64,000 nt of DNA from Modestobacter sp. Leaf380. GTDB lineage: Bacteria; Actinomycetota; Actinomycetes; Mycobacteriales; Geodermatophilaceae. The notes under the pieces are model-generated. The model was not told where the DNA came from and ran no database searches. It was given only the letters and a program-made list of their open reading frames with translations. The position numbers were made by a program, and so were the translations under genes. Location: positions 271,012 through 335,011 of the forward strand of contig NZ_LMQC01000012.1 in NCBI RefSeq assembly GCF_001424485.1. Reading direction: 5' to 3'. Below, piece after piece: positions 27,784 through 35,607 of this stretch. The first letter of the stretch is position 1. Every line of letters begins with the position of its first letter.

Positions 27784-29025
27784 ATGAGCGCAGGACCCCT
27801 CGACGGCGTGCTCGTCGTCGACCTCACCCGGGCCCTCGCCGGCCCGCACGCCGGGATGATGCTCGGCGACCTCGGCGCCCGCGTGCTCAAGGTGGAGAAC
27901 CCCGGCAGCGGGGACGACACCCGCGGCTGGGGCCCGCCCTTCATGGAGCCCGAGGGCGCCGCGCGGGAGTCGACGTACTTCCTGTCGACGAACAAGAACA
28001 AGGAGTCGATCACCCTCGACCTCAAGGACGAGGCGGACAAGGCGACGCTGACCGAGCTGCTGCGCCGGGCCGACGTGCTGCTGGAGAACTTCCGGCCCGG
28101 CACCCTGGCCCGGCTGGGCTTCGGCACCGACGTGCTCGCCGAGCTCAACCCCCGGCTGGTCACCCTGGCGATCAGCGGCTTCGGCCACGACGGCCCCGAG
28201 GGCGGGCGCGCGGGCTACGACCAGATCGCCCAGGGCGAGGCCGGGCTGATGTCGCTCACCGGGTCCGGACCGGAGGACCCGCAGCGGGTCGGCGTCCCGA
28301 TCGGGGACCTGCTGGCCGGCATGTACGGCGCCTACGGCGTGCTCGCCGCCCTGCTGGAGCGGGAGAAGACGGGCCGCGGGCAGGTCGTGCGCACCTCGCT
28401 GCTGGCCGCGGTCGTCGGCGTGCACGCCTTCCAGGGCACCGCGTGGACGGTGGCGGGCAAGGTGGGCCACGCCCAGGGCAACCACCACCCCTCCATCGCC
28501 CCCTACGGCCTCTTCCACTGCGCCCAGGGCGGCAGCGTCCAGCTCTCCTGCGGCAGCGAGTCGCTGTGGCGCAAGCTGTGCGCCGAGTTCGACCTGGACG
28601 CCGAGGCCGACGGCCTGGTCACCAACGCCGAGCGGGTGGGCGACCGGCAGCGGGTCATCGAGCTGCTGGAGACCGCCTTCGCCGACATCGACGCCGAGAC
28701 GCTGCTGGCCCGGCTGTCGGCGGCCGGCGTCCCGGCGGGCAAGGTCCGCACGATCGACGAGGTCTACGGCTGGGACCAGACGCTGTCCCAGGGCCTGCTC
28801 GTGGACGTCGACCACCCGACCCTCGGCACCGTGCAGCTGCCCGGGCCGCCGCTGCGCTTCTTCGCCCCCTCCGCCCAGGGCGAGACCGAGACCACGCGCC
28901 GCACGCACACCGCTCCCCCGGTCCTGGGCGCCGACGGCGACGCGATCCGCGCCTGGCTGGCCGGGCCGACCGAGGGCGTCCCCCAGCCCGAGGGCGACGA
29001 CGTCGAGGACGGGCACGCCACGTGA
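27784..29025 (+). CDS. CaiB/BaiF class III CoA-transferase
   Basis: Moves CoA from an acyl-CoA donor to a free carboxylic acid. The 413-aa protein begins GPLDGVLVVDLTRALAGPHAGMMLGDLGARVLKVENPGSGDDTRGWGPPF, classical for the family, and the catalytic aspartate is D146 in AGYDQIAQGEAGLMS. The small-domain insertion with LFHCAQGGSVQLSCGSESLW follows. A ribosome binding site AGGAGAG lies before ATG 27784, and the stop overlaps the next gene as GTGA. The acid is probably that imported by the MatC-like carrier. Confidence 0.92.
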   Translation: MSAGPLDGVLVVDLTRALAGPHAGMMLGDLGARVLKVENPGSGDDTRGWGPPFMEPEGAARESTYFLSTNKNKESITLDLKDEADKATLTELLRRADVLLENFRPGTLARLGFGTDVLAELNPRLVTLAISGFGHDGPEGGRAGYDQIAQGEAGLMSLTGSGPEDPQRVGVPIGDLLAGMYGAYGVLAALLEREKTGRGQVVRTSLLAAVVGVHAFQGTAWTVAGKVGHAQGNHHPSIAPYGLFHCAQGGSVQLSCGSESLWRKLCAEFDLDAEADGLVTNAERVGDRQRVIELLETAFADIDAETLLARLSAAGVPAGKVRTIDEVYGWDQTLSQGLLVDVDHPTLGTVQLPGPPLRFFAPSAQGETETTRRTHTAPPVLGADGDAIRAWLAGPTEGVPQPEGDDVEDGHAT

Positions 29026-30578
29026 GCGCCCTGGACGCCGCCGTCCCGCCGCCCCCGGCGAAGCCCCGGCGGCTGGACGCCCGGTCGCTGCGCGACCTGG
29101 TGCTGGACCCGGGCAGCTGGAAGAGCTGGGACACCCCCGTCCCGGCCCGCACCGTGGACGACGACTACGCCCGTGACCTGGCCCGCGCCGCGGAGAAGAC
29201 CGGGCAGGACGAGGCCGTCGTCACCGGGGAGGGCCTGCTGCGCGGGCGCCGGGTCGCCGTCGTCGCCGGGGAGTTCGGCTTCCTGGCCGGCTCCATCGGG
29301 GTCGCGACGGCGCAGCGGCTGATGGCCGCGGTCGAGCGGGCCACCGAGCAGGGCCTGCCGCTGCTGGCCGCCCCGGTGTCCGGCGGCACCCGGATGCAGG
29401 AGGGCACCGTCGCCTTCCTGCAGATGATCGGCATCACCGCCGCCATCGCCCGGCACAAGGAGGCCGGGCTCCCCTACCTGGTCTACCTGCGCAGCCCCAC
29501 CTTCGGCGGCGTGCTGGCCTCCTGGGGCTCGCTGGGCCACGTGACCATCGCCGAGCCCGGGGCCTCCATCGGCTTCCTCGGCCCGCGGGTCTACGAGTCG
29601 CTTTACGGCGAGCCCTTCCCGCCCGACGTGCAGACCGCCGAGCACCTGGCCGAGCGCGGCCTCATCGACGCCGTCGTCCCGGCCGAGGAGATCGCCGACG
29701 TCGCCGACCGGGCGCTGCGGGTGCTCGCCGCCCGCGGCACCTGGCACCGCGGCGCCCAGGTGGAGGGACCGGTCGAGGGCGACGGCACCGACGCCGACGA
29801 CCCGGAGGACGGCCGCTCGGCGTGGGACGTCGTCACCGCGTCACGGCGGACCGACCGGCCCGGCGTCCGCCGGCTGCTGCGGACCGCGGCCACCGACGTC
29901 GTCGCGCTCAACGGCACCGGGGCCGGGGAGTCCGACCCCGGGCTGCTGCTGGCCCTGGCCCGGTTCGGCGGCGCGCCCTGCGTCGTCCTCGGGCAGGACC
30001 GGCGCGGGCAGTCGCTGTCGGCGCCGCTGGGCCCGGCGGCGCTGCGTGAGGCCCGGCGCGGGATGCGGCTGGCCGACGAGCTGCGGCTGCCGCTGGTCAC
30101 CCTCATCGACACCCCCGGCGCAGCGCTGTCGGTGGAGGCCGAGGAGGGCGGGCTGGCCGCCGAGATCGCCCGCTGCCTGGCCGACCTGGTGATGCTGCAG
30201 GCCCCGACGCTGGCGGTGCTGCTCGGCCAGGGCACCGGCGGCGGCGCGCTGGCCCTGGTGCCGGCCGACCGGGTGCTGGCCGCGGCCAACGGCTGGCTGG
30301 GCCCGCTGCCCCCCGAGGGCGCCTCGGCGATCGTGCACCGCGACACCGACCACGCCGGGGAGATGGCCGCCGCCCAGGGCGTGCGCGCCACCGACCTCTG
30401 GCGCGCCGGGATCGTCGACCGGGTCGTGCCAGAGCGGCCCGACGCCGCCGACGAGCCGACCGAGTTCTGCCGCCGGCTGGGTCGGGTGCTGGCCGAGGAG
30501 CTCGCCGGGCTGCTGGGCCGCGACGACGTCGAGCGGCGTCGCAGCCGGACCCAGCGCTACCGGCACCTGGGTCGCTGA
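29022..30578 (+). CDS. Fused beta-alpha carboxyltransferase (AccD-AccA / MdcDE type)
   Basis: A 518-aa single-chain carboxyltransferase. The N-terminal crotonase-like half shows GEFGFLAGSIGVATAQRL and APVSGGTRMQEGTVAFLQM; the C-terminal half shows LIDTPGAALSVEAEEGGLAAEIARCL and GQGTGGGALALVPADRV. The four-cysteine zinc ribbon of AccD is absent, and no biotin carboxylase or biotin carrier gene is adjacent. Such a lone carboxyltransferase next to a CoA-transferase and malonate-type carrier could decarboxylate malonyl-CoA without biotin, or be a spare acyl-CoA carboxylase subunit. Fold is clear; reaction is inference. Confidence 0.88.
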   Translation: MSALDAAVPPPPAKPRRLDARSLRDLVLDPGSWKSWDTPVPARTVDDDYARDLARAAEKTGQDEAVVTGEGLLRGRRVAVVAGEFGFLAGSIGVATAQRLMAAVERATEQGLPLLAAPVSGGTRMQEGTVAFLQMIGITAAIARHKEAGLPYLVYLRSPTFGGVLASWGSLGHVTIAEPGASIGFLGPRVYESLYGEPFPPDVQTAEHLAERGLIDAVVPAEEIADVADRALRVLAARGTWHRGAQVEGPVEGDGTDADDPEDGRSAWDVVTASRRTDRPGVRRLLRTAATDVVALNGTGAGESDPGLLLALARFGGAPCVVLGQDRRGQSLSAPLGPAALREARRGMRLADELRLPLVTLIDTPGAALSVEAEEGGLAAEIARCLADLVMLQAPTLAVLLGQGTGGGALALVPADRVLAAANGWLGPLPPEGASAIVHRDTDHAGEMAAAQGVRATDLWRAGIVDRVVPERPDAADEPTEFCRRLGRVLAEELAGLLGRDDVERRRSRTQRYRHLGR

Positions 30579-30593
30579 CCCCGCCGGGCGCAC

Positions 30594-30625
30594 GGCCCCG
30601 GTCCGCCCCACGGCGGGCCGGGGTC
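30594..30625. terminator. Bidirectional terminator between carboxyltransferase and MarR
   Basis: A 14-base stem with two G-U-type mismatches (30594-30607 with 30612-30625) and loop CCAC lies between convergent genes, overlapping the last codon of the MarR gene. Confidence 0.65.
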
Positions 30626-31109
30626 AGGCGTCGGTGCGCCGGCCGGCGTCGGGATCCAGGTGCTCCAGCACGGTGGCCAGCACGTCGTGCAGCTGGCGGG
30701 TCTGGTCCTCGGTCAGGGCGGCGAACAGGCCCTCGCGGACGGCCTGCACGTGCCCCGGCGCGACCTGCCGGACGACGTCCCACCCGGCGTCGGTGAGGAC
30801 GGCGACGTTGCCCCGCCCGTCGTCGGCGGCGCGCTCGCGGCGGACCCAGCCGCGGTCCTCCAGCCGGGCCACGGTGTGCGACAACCGGCTCTGGGACTGG
30901 TTGGCCTGCCGGGCCAGGCTGCTCATCCGCCGGCTGCGCCCGGGGGCCTCGCTGAGCATGGCCAGCACCACGTAGGCGGCGTGGGTCAGGCCGGCGTCAC
31001 GCTGCAGCTGGGCGTCAAGCGACCGCGGCAGCAGTTCGGCGACGGCCAGCCACGCCCGCCACGTCTCCTGCTGCCGGTCGTCCAGCCAGGGAGAGGGCAC
31101 GCTCGGCAC
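30624..31109 (-). CDS. MarR-family transcriptional regulator
   Basis: A 161-aa winged-helix regulator. It shows the helix segment RRMSSLARQANQSQSRLSHTVARLEDRGWVRRERA with wing ADDGRGNVAVLTDAGWDVV, and an N-terminal PWLDDRQQETWRAWLAVAELLPRSLDAQLQRDAGL dimer region. This subgroup usually responds to phenolics or oxidants. GTG 31109 gives a normal length; a second GTG lies three codons in. It is divergent from the FmdB-like gene and convergent with the carboxyltransferase operon. Confidence 0.88.
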   Translation of the reverse strand: MPSVPSPWLDDRQQETWRAWLAVAELLPRSLDAQLQRDAGLTHAAYVVLAMLSEAPGRSRRMSSLARQANQSQSRLSHTVARLEDRGWVRRERAADDGRGNVAVLTDAGWDVVRQVAPGHVQAVREGLFAALTEDQTRQLHDVLATVLEHLDPDAGRRTDA

Positions 31110-31248
31110 GGTATCCCGGCCGCCCGCTGCCCGTCGGGCGTGATGTGGCCGACCGGTCGTGGACGCATCGCACCCCGAGGCGCATGATTGGCAGTCGCCG
31201 GGTGGGAGTGCCAGCCCGGCTCCCAGCCCGACGAGGAGTGACACCGCC

Positions 31249-31620
31249 GTGCCCACGTACCAGTACGCCTGCACCAACCCCGAGACCAAGCACGAGTTCG
31301 AGGTGGTCCAGTCGTTCACCGACCCGGCGGTCGCGGTCTGTCCCGAGTGCGGCGCCCCGGTGCGCAAGGTCTACGGGTCGGTCGGCGTCGTCTTCAAGGG
31401 CTCGGGCTTCTACCGGACCGACAGCCGGGAGTCGGGCTCGAAGACCTCCAGCACCTCCTCGGCGTCCAAGGAGTCCGGCGGCTCCAAGGAGTCCTCGTCG
31501 TCGGGGTCGAAGGAGTCCTCCGGCAGCTCGTCGCCGAGCAAGGAGTCGTCGTCGAGCTCCTCGACCAGCGGGTCGTCCAGCAGCTCGTCCTCGAGCAGCA
31601 GCAGCACGCCCTCCTCCTGA
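31249..31620 (+). CDS. FmdB-family zinc-ribbon protein with long serine tail
   Basis: The first ~60 residues (PTYQYACTNPETKHEFEVVQSF, then CPECGAPVRKVYGSVGVVFKGSGFYRTD) form the FmdB/CxxC zinc ribbon of regulatory proteins. The rest, about 55 residues, is almost only Ser with Lys, Glu, Gly and Thr, unusually long for the family and likely disordered. GTG 31249 has GAGGAG 10 bases upstream. The function of the family is poorly known. Confidence 0.9.
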   Translation: MPTYQYACTNPETKHEFEVVQSFTDPAVAVCPECGAPVRKVYGSVGVVFKGSGFYRTDSRESGSKTSSTSSASKESGGSKESSSSGSKESSGSSSPSKESSSSSSTSGSSSSSSSSSSSTPSS

Positions 31621-31707
31621 GGCACGGCCGGCGGCCCGTCCGCCGGCCGTCGTCCACACCCGGGGGTGTCCTCCACAGCTCCCCCGCGGACGCCGGCTGA
31701 CCGGCCG

Positions 31708-31730
31708 CACCGGGTGAGGCTCACCCGGTG
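31708..31730. repeat. Inverted repeat over the start of the SAF protein gene
   Basis: Perfect 10-base arms CACCGGGTGA/TCACCCGGTG with a 3-base loop; the right arm includes the GTG start codon at 31728. It may be the FmdB gene's terminator, an operator, or a translational lock. Confidence 0.5.
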
Positions 31731-32372
31731 CCCCCACCCTGGTCCCGCCGTCCCCGCCACCCGGCCCACCTGCTGCGCCGGGTGGCGGCCGCCCTGCTGG
31801 CCTGCGGCGCGCTGGTGCTGGCCGTGCGTCCGCCGGCCCCGGCAACCGTGACCGCCGCAGTCGGACCCGTCACCGTCGTCGTGGTCGCCTCGGCCGACCT
31901 GCCCGCCGGCACCGTGCTCACCGCCGGTGACCTGACCGCTGTCGAGCTGCCGGCCGGGACGACGGCTGCCGGTTCGGCCGCGGCGCCGGACGGGCTGGTC
32001 GGGCGGACGCTGGCCGCACCGGTCCGGCGGGGCGAGGCGGTGACCGACGTCCGGCTCGTCGGCCCGGCGCTCTGGGCCGCGGTGCCGGCCGGCCAGGTGG
32101 CCGCCCCCGTGCGCCTGGCCGACCTCGGCGTCGCCGCACTGCTGCGGGCCGGCGACCGGGTCGACGTGCTCGCCGGACGGCCCGGGGTCCCGGTGCAGGT
32201 CGTCGCCACCGGCGCCCTGGTCCTCGCGGTCGGTGCTCCCGCCGACCCCGCTCCCGGGGTGTCCGACACCGGCTCGGGCCTGCTGGTCCTCGCGGTGCCC
32301 GGGCCCGTCGCCGCCGACCTCGCAGCGGCGTCCACCGATGCGACACTCACCGTTACCCTCGGCCCGCCATGA
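31728..32372 (+). CDS. SAF-domain protein (CpaB/RcpC-like)
   Basis: A 214-aa exported protein: basic N-terminus (RRPRHPAHLLRR), a membrane or signal helix (VAAALLACGALVLAVRPP, about 19-36), then SAF domain SADLPAGTVLTAGDLTAVELPAGTTA and DGLVGRTLAAPVRRGEAVTDVRLVG (about 55-110) and a second beta region with RAGDRVDVLAG. CpaB proteins stabilise Flp pilus secretins, but no pilus genes are nearby, so this is an orphan. Confidence 0.82.
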   Translation: MPPPWSRRPRHPAHLLRRVAAALLACGALVLAVRPPAPATVTAAVGPVTVVVVASADLPAGTVLTAGDLTAVELPAGTTAAGSAAAPDGLVGRTLAAPVRRGEAVTDVRLVGPALWAAVPAGQVAAPVRLADLGVAALLRAGDRVDVLAGRPGVPVQVVATGALVLAVGAPADPAPGVSDTGSGLLVLAVPGPVAADLAAASTDATLTVTLGPP

Positions 32373-32427
32373 CCGGCCGGACCGCTCGTGGTCCGGCGGT
32401 CACCCTGCGTCGACTGAGGTGCGCACC

Positions 32428-32865
32428 ATGCTCAAGGGCTTCAAGGACTTCCTGCTCCGCGGCAACATCGTCGACCTCGCGGTCGCCGTCGTCATCGGCG
32501 CGGCCTTCACCGCCGTCGTCACCTCCTTCACCACCTCCTTCCTCGAGCCGCTCATCGGGCTCATCGGCGGCGGTGGCGTCGACGGTGGCAGCTTCGTCGT
32601 CGACGGCCAGGAGTTCACCTGGGCGGCGTTCGTCAACCAGCTGATCACCTTCGCGCTGACCGCGGCCGTCGTGTACTTCGTCGTCGTCCTGCCGATGAAG
32701 AAGCTCCTCGAGCGCCGCAAGTCCGGCGAGGAGGCCGGCCCCGTCGGCCCGACCCAGGTCGAGCTGCTCGTCGAGATCCGCGACCTGCTCCGCTCCCAGC
32801 AGGACCTGCCGCAGAAGGAGAACCCGATCGGCCCCGGCACCACGGTGCTGCCCGGCCAGCTCTGA
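32428..32865 (+). CDS. mscL: Large-conductance mechanosensitive channel
   Basis: Releases solutes on osmotic downshock. The 145-aa protein begins MLKGFKDFLLRGNIVDLAVAVVIGAAF, the conserved N-terminal amphipathic helix and TM1, has a periplasmic loop with Gly-rich LIGGGGVDGGSF, TM2 (FALTAAVVYFVVVLPMKKL) and a charged C-terminal helical bundle. GAGGT lies 7 bases before the ATG. Confidence 0.96.
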   Translation: MLKGFKDFLLRGNIVDLAVAVVIGAAFTAVVTSFTTSFLEPLIGLIGGGGVDGGSFVVDGQEFTWAAFVNQLITFALTAAVVYFVVVLPMKKLLERRKSGEEAGPVGPTQVELLVEIRDLLRSQQDLPQKENPIGPGTTVLPGQL

Positions 32866-32878
32866 CCGCACCCGCGCC

Positions 32879-32927
32879 GGAGGCCTCCTCGCACCCCGCC
32901 CGCCGGGCGGGCCGCGAGGGGGCCTCC
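32879..32927. terminator. Bidirectional terminator between mscL and small protein gene
   Basis: A 14-base outer stem (32879-32892 with 32914-32927) with one mismatch encloses a second GC-rich stem (CCGCCCG/CGGGCGG). It lies between convergent stops. Confidence 0.75.
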
Positions 32928-32928
32928 G

Positions 32929-33114
32929 TCAGTCGCTGCCCCAGTGCGGGGGGCGGTCCTCCAGGTAACGGCGGTCCTCGTCGCGCTCGTCGGGGCGCTC
33001 GCCCCAGCCGACGTCGGAGTCGTCGGGCGCCCGCTCGCGGCGGACGGGAGGTGCCGGTGCCCTCTCCCCGGGGACGTCGTCGGCTGGCTCCTCGGCGTGC
33101 TGGCTGGTCGACAC
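32929..33114 (-). CDS. Small acidic hypothetical protein
   Basis: A 61-aa protein from GTG 33114, rich in Asp, Glu, Pro and Arg and without hydrophobic segments. Its C-terminal motif VGWGERPDERDEDRRYLEDRPPHWGSD looks like a structured conserved tail, while the first half is disordered. A TAGCGT -10 box 7 bases before the start implies a leaderless mRNA. Function unknown; this is supported by start position and promoter more than by homology. Confidence 0.65.
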   Translation of the reverse strand: MSTSQHAEEPADDVPGERAPAPPVRRERAPDDSDVGWGERPDERDEDRRYLEDRPPHWGSD

Positions 33115-33121
33115 GCCCCGC

Positions 33122-33180
33122 ACGCTAGCCAGGCCGACCGGCCTGCGTCGGGTCACCCACCGAGCTGCGTCGCCTACGGT
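33122..33180. promoter_or_regulatory. Divergent leaderless promoters, small protein and galE
   Basis: Minus-strand TAGCGT (33122-33127) is 7 bases from GTG 33114. Plus-strand TACGGT (33175-33180) is 8 bases from ATG 33189. Confidence 0.5.
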
Positions 33181-33188
33181 CTGCGGCC

Positions 33189-34169
33189 ATGACCTGGTTG
33201 GTGACGGGCGGTGCCGGCTACATCGGGGCCCACGTGGTGCGGGCCCTGTGCGCGGACGGGGCCGACGTCGTGGTCCTCGACGACCTCTCGACCGGGGAAG
33301 CCGCCCGCGTGGCCGGGGTGCCGCTGGTGGTGGGCAGCACCCTGGACACCGACCTCGTCGGGCGCACGATGGCCGCGCACCGCGTGCGCGGAGTCGTGCA
33401 CCTGGCGGCGAAGAAGCAGGTCGGGGAGTCCGTGGCCCGGCCGCTGCACTACTACGAGCAGAACGTGGAGGGCCTCCGCCGGCTGCTCGAGGCCGGGGAG
33501 GCGCACGGGGTCGAGGCCTTCGTCTTCTCCTCCAGTGCCGCCGTCTACGGCGCCCCCGACGTCGACCTGGTCACCGAGTCCACGCCCTGCGCGCCGGTGA
33601 ACCCCTACGGGACGACGAAGCTGGTCGGTGAGTGGATGGTCGCCGAGGCCGCCGCCGTCACCGGCATGCGGCACGCCTCGCTCCGGTACTTCAACGTCGC
33701 GGGCACCGCCGCGCCCGAGCTCACCGACCGCGGCGCCGCCAACCTGGTGCCGATGGTCTTCCAGCAGCTGACCGCCCGTTCGGCGCCCCGGGTGTTCGGG
33801 GAGGACTACGACACCCCCGACGGCACCTGCGTGCGGGACTTCGTGCACGTCGCGGACATCGCCTCGGCCCACGTGGCCGTCGGCTCCGCGTTGCTCTCGG
33901 GCGCCGAGACCGCCCTCACCGCGAACGTCGGACGCGGCGAGGGGGTGTCCGTGCGCGCGATGGTCGAGACCATCCGCCGGGTCACCGGGCACACCGCCGA
34001 CTGGTCCACCCCGACGGTGCACCCCCGGCGCCCCGGGGACCCGGCGCGCGTGGTGGCCTCTGCCGACACGCTGCGCGACACCCTCGGCTGGCGGGCCCGG
34101 CACGACGTCGAGGAGATGGTGGCCTCGGCCTGGCTCGGCTGGTCGTCCCCCGCTCAGCCGACCGGCTGA
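33189..34169 (+). CDS. galE: UDP-glucose 4-epimerase
   Basis: Interconverts UDP-glucose and UDP-galactose with bound NAD. The 326-aa SDR enzyme has GGAGYIGAHV (7-16), the catalytic SSSAAVYG (Ser region about 115-122) and YGTTK (Tyr and Lys about 139-143), plus the RYFNVAG motif. Transcript likely leaderless. Its last 16 bases overlap the convergent YbaK-like gene. Confidence 0.95.
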   Translation: MTWLVTGGAGYIGAHVVRALCADGADVVVLDDLSTGEAARVAGVPLVVGSTLDTDLVGRTMAAHRVRGVVHLAAKKQVGESVARPLHYYEQNVEGLRRLLEAGEAHGVEAFVFSSSAAVYGAPDVDLVTESTPCAPVNPYGTTKLVGEWMVAEAAAVTGMRHASLRYFNVAGTAAPELTDRGAANLVPMVFQQLTARSAPRVFGEDYDTPDGTCVRDFVHVADIASAHVAVGSALLSGAETALTANVGRGEGVSVRAMVETIRRVTGHTADWSTPTVHPRRPGDPARVVASADTLRDTLGWRARHDVEEMVASAWLGWSSPAQPTG

Positions 34170-34699
34170 CCCAGCCCCTCCAGCACGACGGCGCCGGGCA
34201 GGCCGGCGAGCACCGCACCGGGGACGGCGAGCTTGGACCCGCGGGTCCCCGAGCCGACGACGAGCAGCTCGGCCTCGGCCACGGCCGCGTCGACCAGCAC
34301 CGGCCAGGACGACGGCAGCCCCACCGGGGTGATGCCGCCGTAGGCCATCCCGCTCTCGGCGACGGCGACGTCCTGCGGGGCGAAGGAGGCCTTGCGGGCG
34401 CCCAGGTGGCGGCGCACCAGTCCGTTGACGTCGGCCCGGGTGGTGGCCAGCACCAAGCAGGCGGCCAGCGTGGTCTCGGCGCCGCGGCGGGCCGCGACGA
34501 CGACGCAGTTGGCCGATGCCGCGGCCGGCACGCCGTAGGCGTCGGTGAAGGCCGCGGTGTCGGCGAGGTCGTCGTCGATCTCGGCGACCCAGACCGGGGC
34601 GGTGAGCCCGGCCAGCACGGCGGCCACGGGGGCGGCCAGGAGGTCGGCGCGATCGGTCGCGGGGACCCAGGTCAGCGAGCCCAGCACGGGTGCGGTCAT
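34154..34699 (-). CDS. YbaK/ProX-type aminoacyl-tRNA deacylase
   Basis: A 181-aa member of the YbaK/aa-tRNA deacylase fold that hydrolyses mischarged aminoacyl-tRNA. Visible segments are SANCVVVAARRG, the conserved Lys region RRHLGARKASFAPQDV (putative catalytic Lys in ARKASF) and ESGMAYGGITPVGLP, followed by LVVGSGTRGSKLAV. Target amino acid cannot be told. ATG 34699 is preceded by a GGGG run. Confidence 0.88.
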   Translation of the reverse strand: MTAPVLGSLTWVPATDRADLLAAPVAAVLAGLTAPVWVAEIDDDLADTAAFTDAYGVPAAASANCVVVAARRGAETTLAACLVLATTRADVNGLVRRHLGARKASFAPQDVAVAESGMAYGGITPVGLPSSWPVLVDAAVAEAELLVVGSGTRGSKLAVPGAVLAGLPGAVVLEGLGQPVG

Positions 34700-34804
34700 G
34701 CCCCGATCGTCCGACACCGGCCGCGCCTCCCGCAGCCCGGGTGGCCCGATCACGGCGGTCCGCGACCGGACCCCGACTGTCCCGCGGCCGCCGGCCGGGT
34801 CAGG

Positions 34805-35203
34805 ATGGCGCTCGTGATCGGCCAGCTGCACTCCTTCGTCATCGACGCCCCCGACCCGCACGCGCTCGCCACCTTCTACGCGGACCTGCTCGGCATGGAG
34901 GTCCGCGGTGGCCCCGGCGACGACTGGGTCGTGGTCACCGGTGCCGGCTACCGACTGGCCTTCCAGCAGGCCCCGGACCTGCAGCCGCCGGACTGGCCCG
35001 ACCCGACCCGGCCGCAACAGGCCCACCTCGACGTCCGGGTCGCCGACATCGACGCCGCCGAACCGGCCGTGCTCGCCCTCGGTGCCCGGCGGCTGCCCGG
35101 CGCCGGCGGGGACTTCCGGGTGTACGCCGACCCGGTCGGCCACCCGTTCTGCCTGGTCTGGGACGCCCCCCTCCCGCCCCCCGCCCCCGAGGAGACCCCG
35201 TGA
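34805..35203 (+). CDS. VOC-family (glyoxalase-like) protein
   Basis: A 132-aa single-module glyoxalase fold. It starts with IGQLHSFVIDAPDPHALATFYADLLGMEV and ends with FRVYADPVGHPFCLVWD, the typical beta-alpha-beta-beta-beta pattern with the substrate-side GHPF motif. Likely binds a small molecule or metal; activity unknown. Its stop overlaps the thioesterase gene start as GTGA. Confidence 0.88.
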   Translation: MALVIGQLHSFVIDAPDPHALATFYADLLGMEVRGGPGDDWVVVTGAGYRLAFQQAPDLQPPDWPDPTRPQQAHLDVRVADIDAAEPAVLALGARRLPGAGGDFRVYADPVGHPFCLVWDAPLPPPAPEETP

Positions 35204-35607
35204 CCGGCCCCGATCTCGCCAGCGCCAGCGCCTTCGTCACCGCCACCGGGTTCACCCCCGACGAGATGACCGGCACCCGGGTCACCGGCACCGTCGAGCT
35301 CGGCCCGGACCAGCACACCCCGTGGGGCGTGGTGCACGGCGGCGTCTACGCGGCGGTCGTCGAGTCCGCGGCGAGCATCGGGGCCAGCGCCGCCGTCGCC
35401 GACCGCGGCCAGTTCGCCGTCGGCGTGAACAACTCGACCGACTTCCTCCGCCCGGCCACCGAGGGCCGCCTCGACGTGCTGGCCGAGCCGGTGCAGCAGG
35501 GCCGCACCCTGCAGTTGTGGCTGGTGACCCTCACCCGGGCCGAGGACGGCAAGACCGTGGCCCGGGGCCAGGTGCGCCTGCAGAACGTGCCGCTGCCGGG
35601 CGCGTGA
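35200..35607 (+). CDS. PaaI-type hotdog-fold thioesterase
   Basis: A 135-aa acyl-CoA thioesterase family protein. The motif WGVVHGGVYAAVVESAASIGA (about 47-67) carries the hotdog active site (HGG, then Glu), followed by NNSTDFLRPATEGRLDV. Translationally coupled on both sides (GTGA overlaps with the VOC and kinase genes). The substrate is probably an aromatic or medium-chain acyl-CoA; not determined. Confidence 0.9.
   Translation: MTGPDLASASAFVTATGFTPDEMTGTRVTGTVELGPDQHTPWGVVHGGVYAAVVESAASIGASAAVADRGQFAVGVNNSTDFLRPATEGRLDVLAEPVQQGRTLQLWLVTLTRAEDGKTVARGQVRLQNVPLPGA

Noticed and set aside
26425-29016. An 863-codon frame antisense to the carrier and CoA-transferase
   Set aside because: Composition is Gly/Gln/Asp/His-rich with no domain; it mirrors the codon bias of the true plus-strand genes.
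31728-32372. Flp/Tad pilus locus based on the CpaB-like SAF protein
   Set aside because: No other pilus gene lies nearby, so only an orphan SAF protein is supported.
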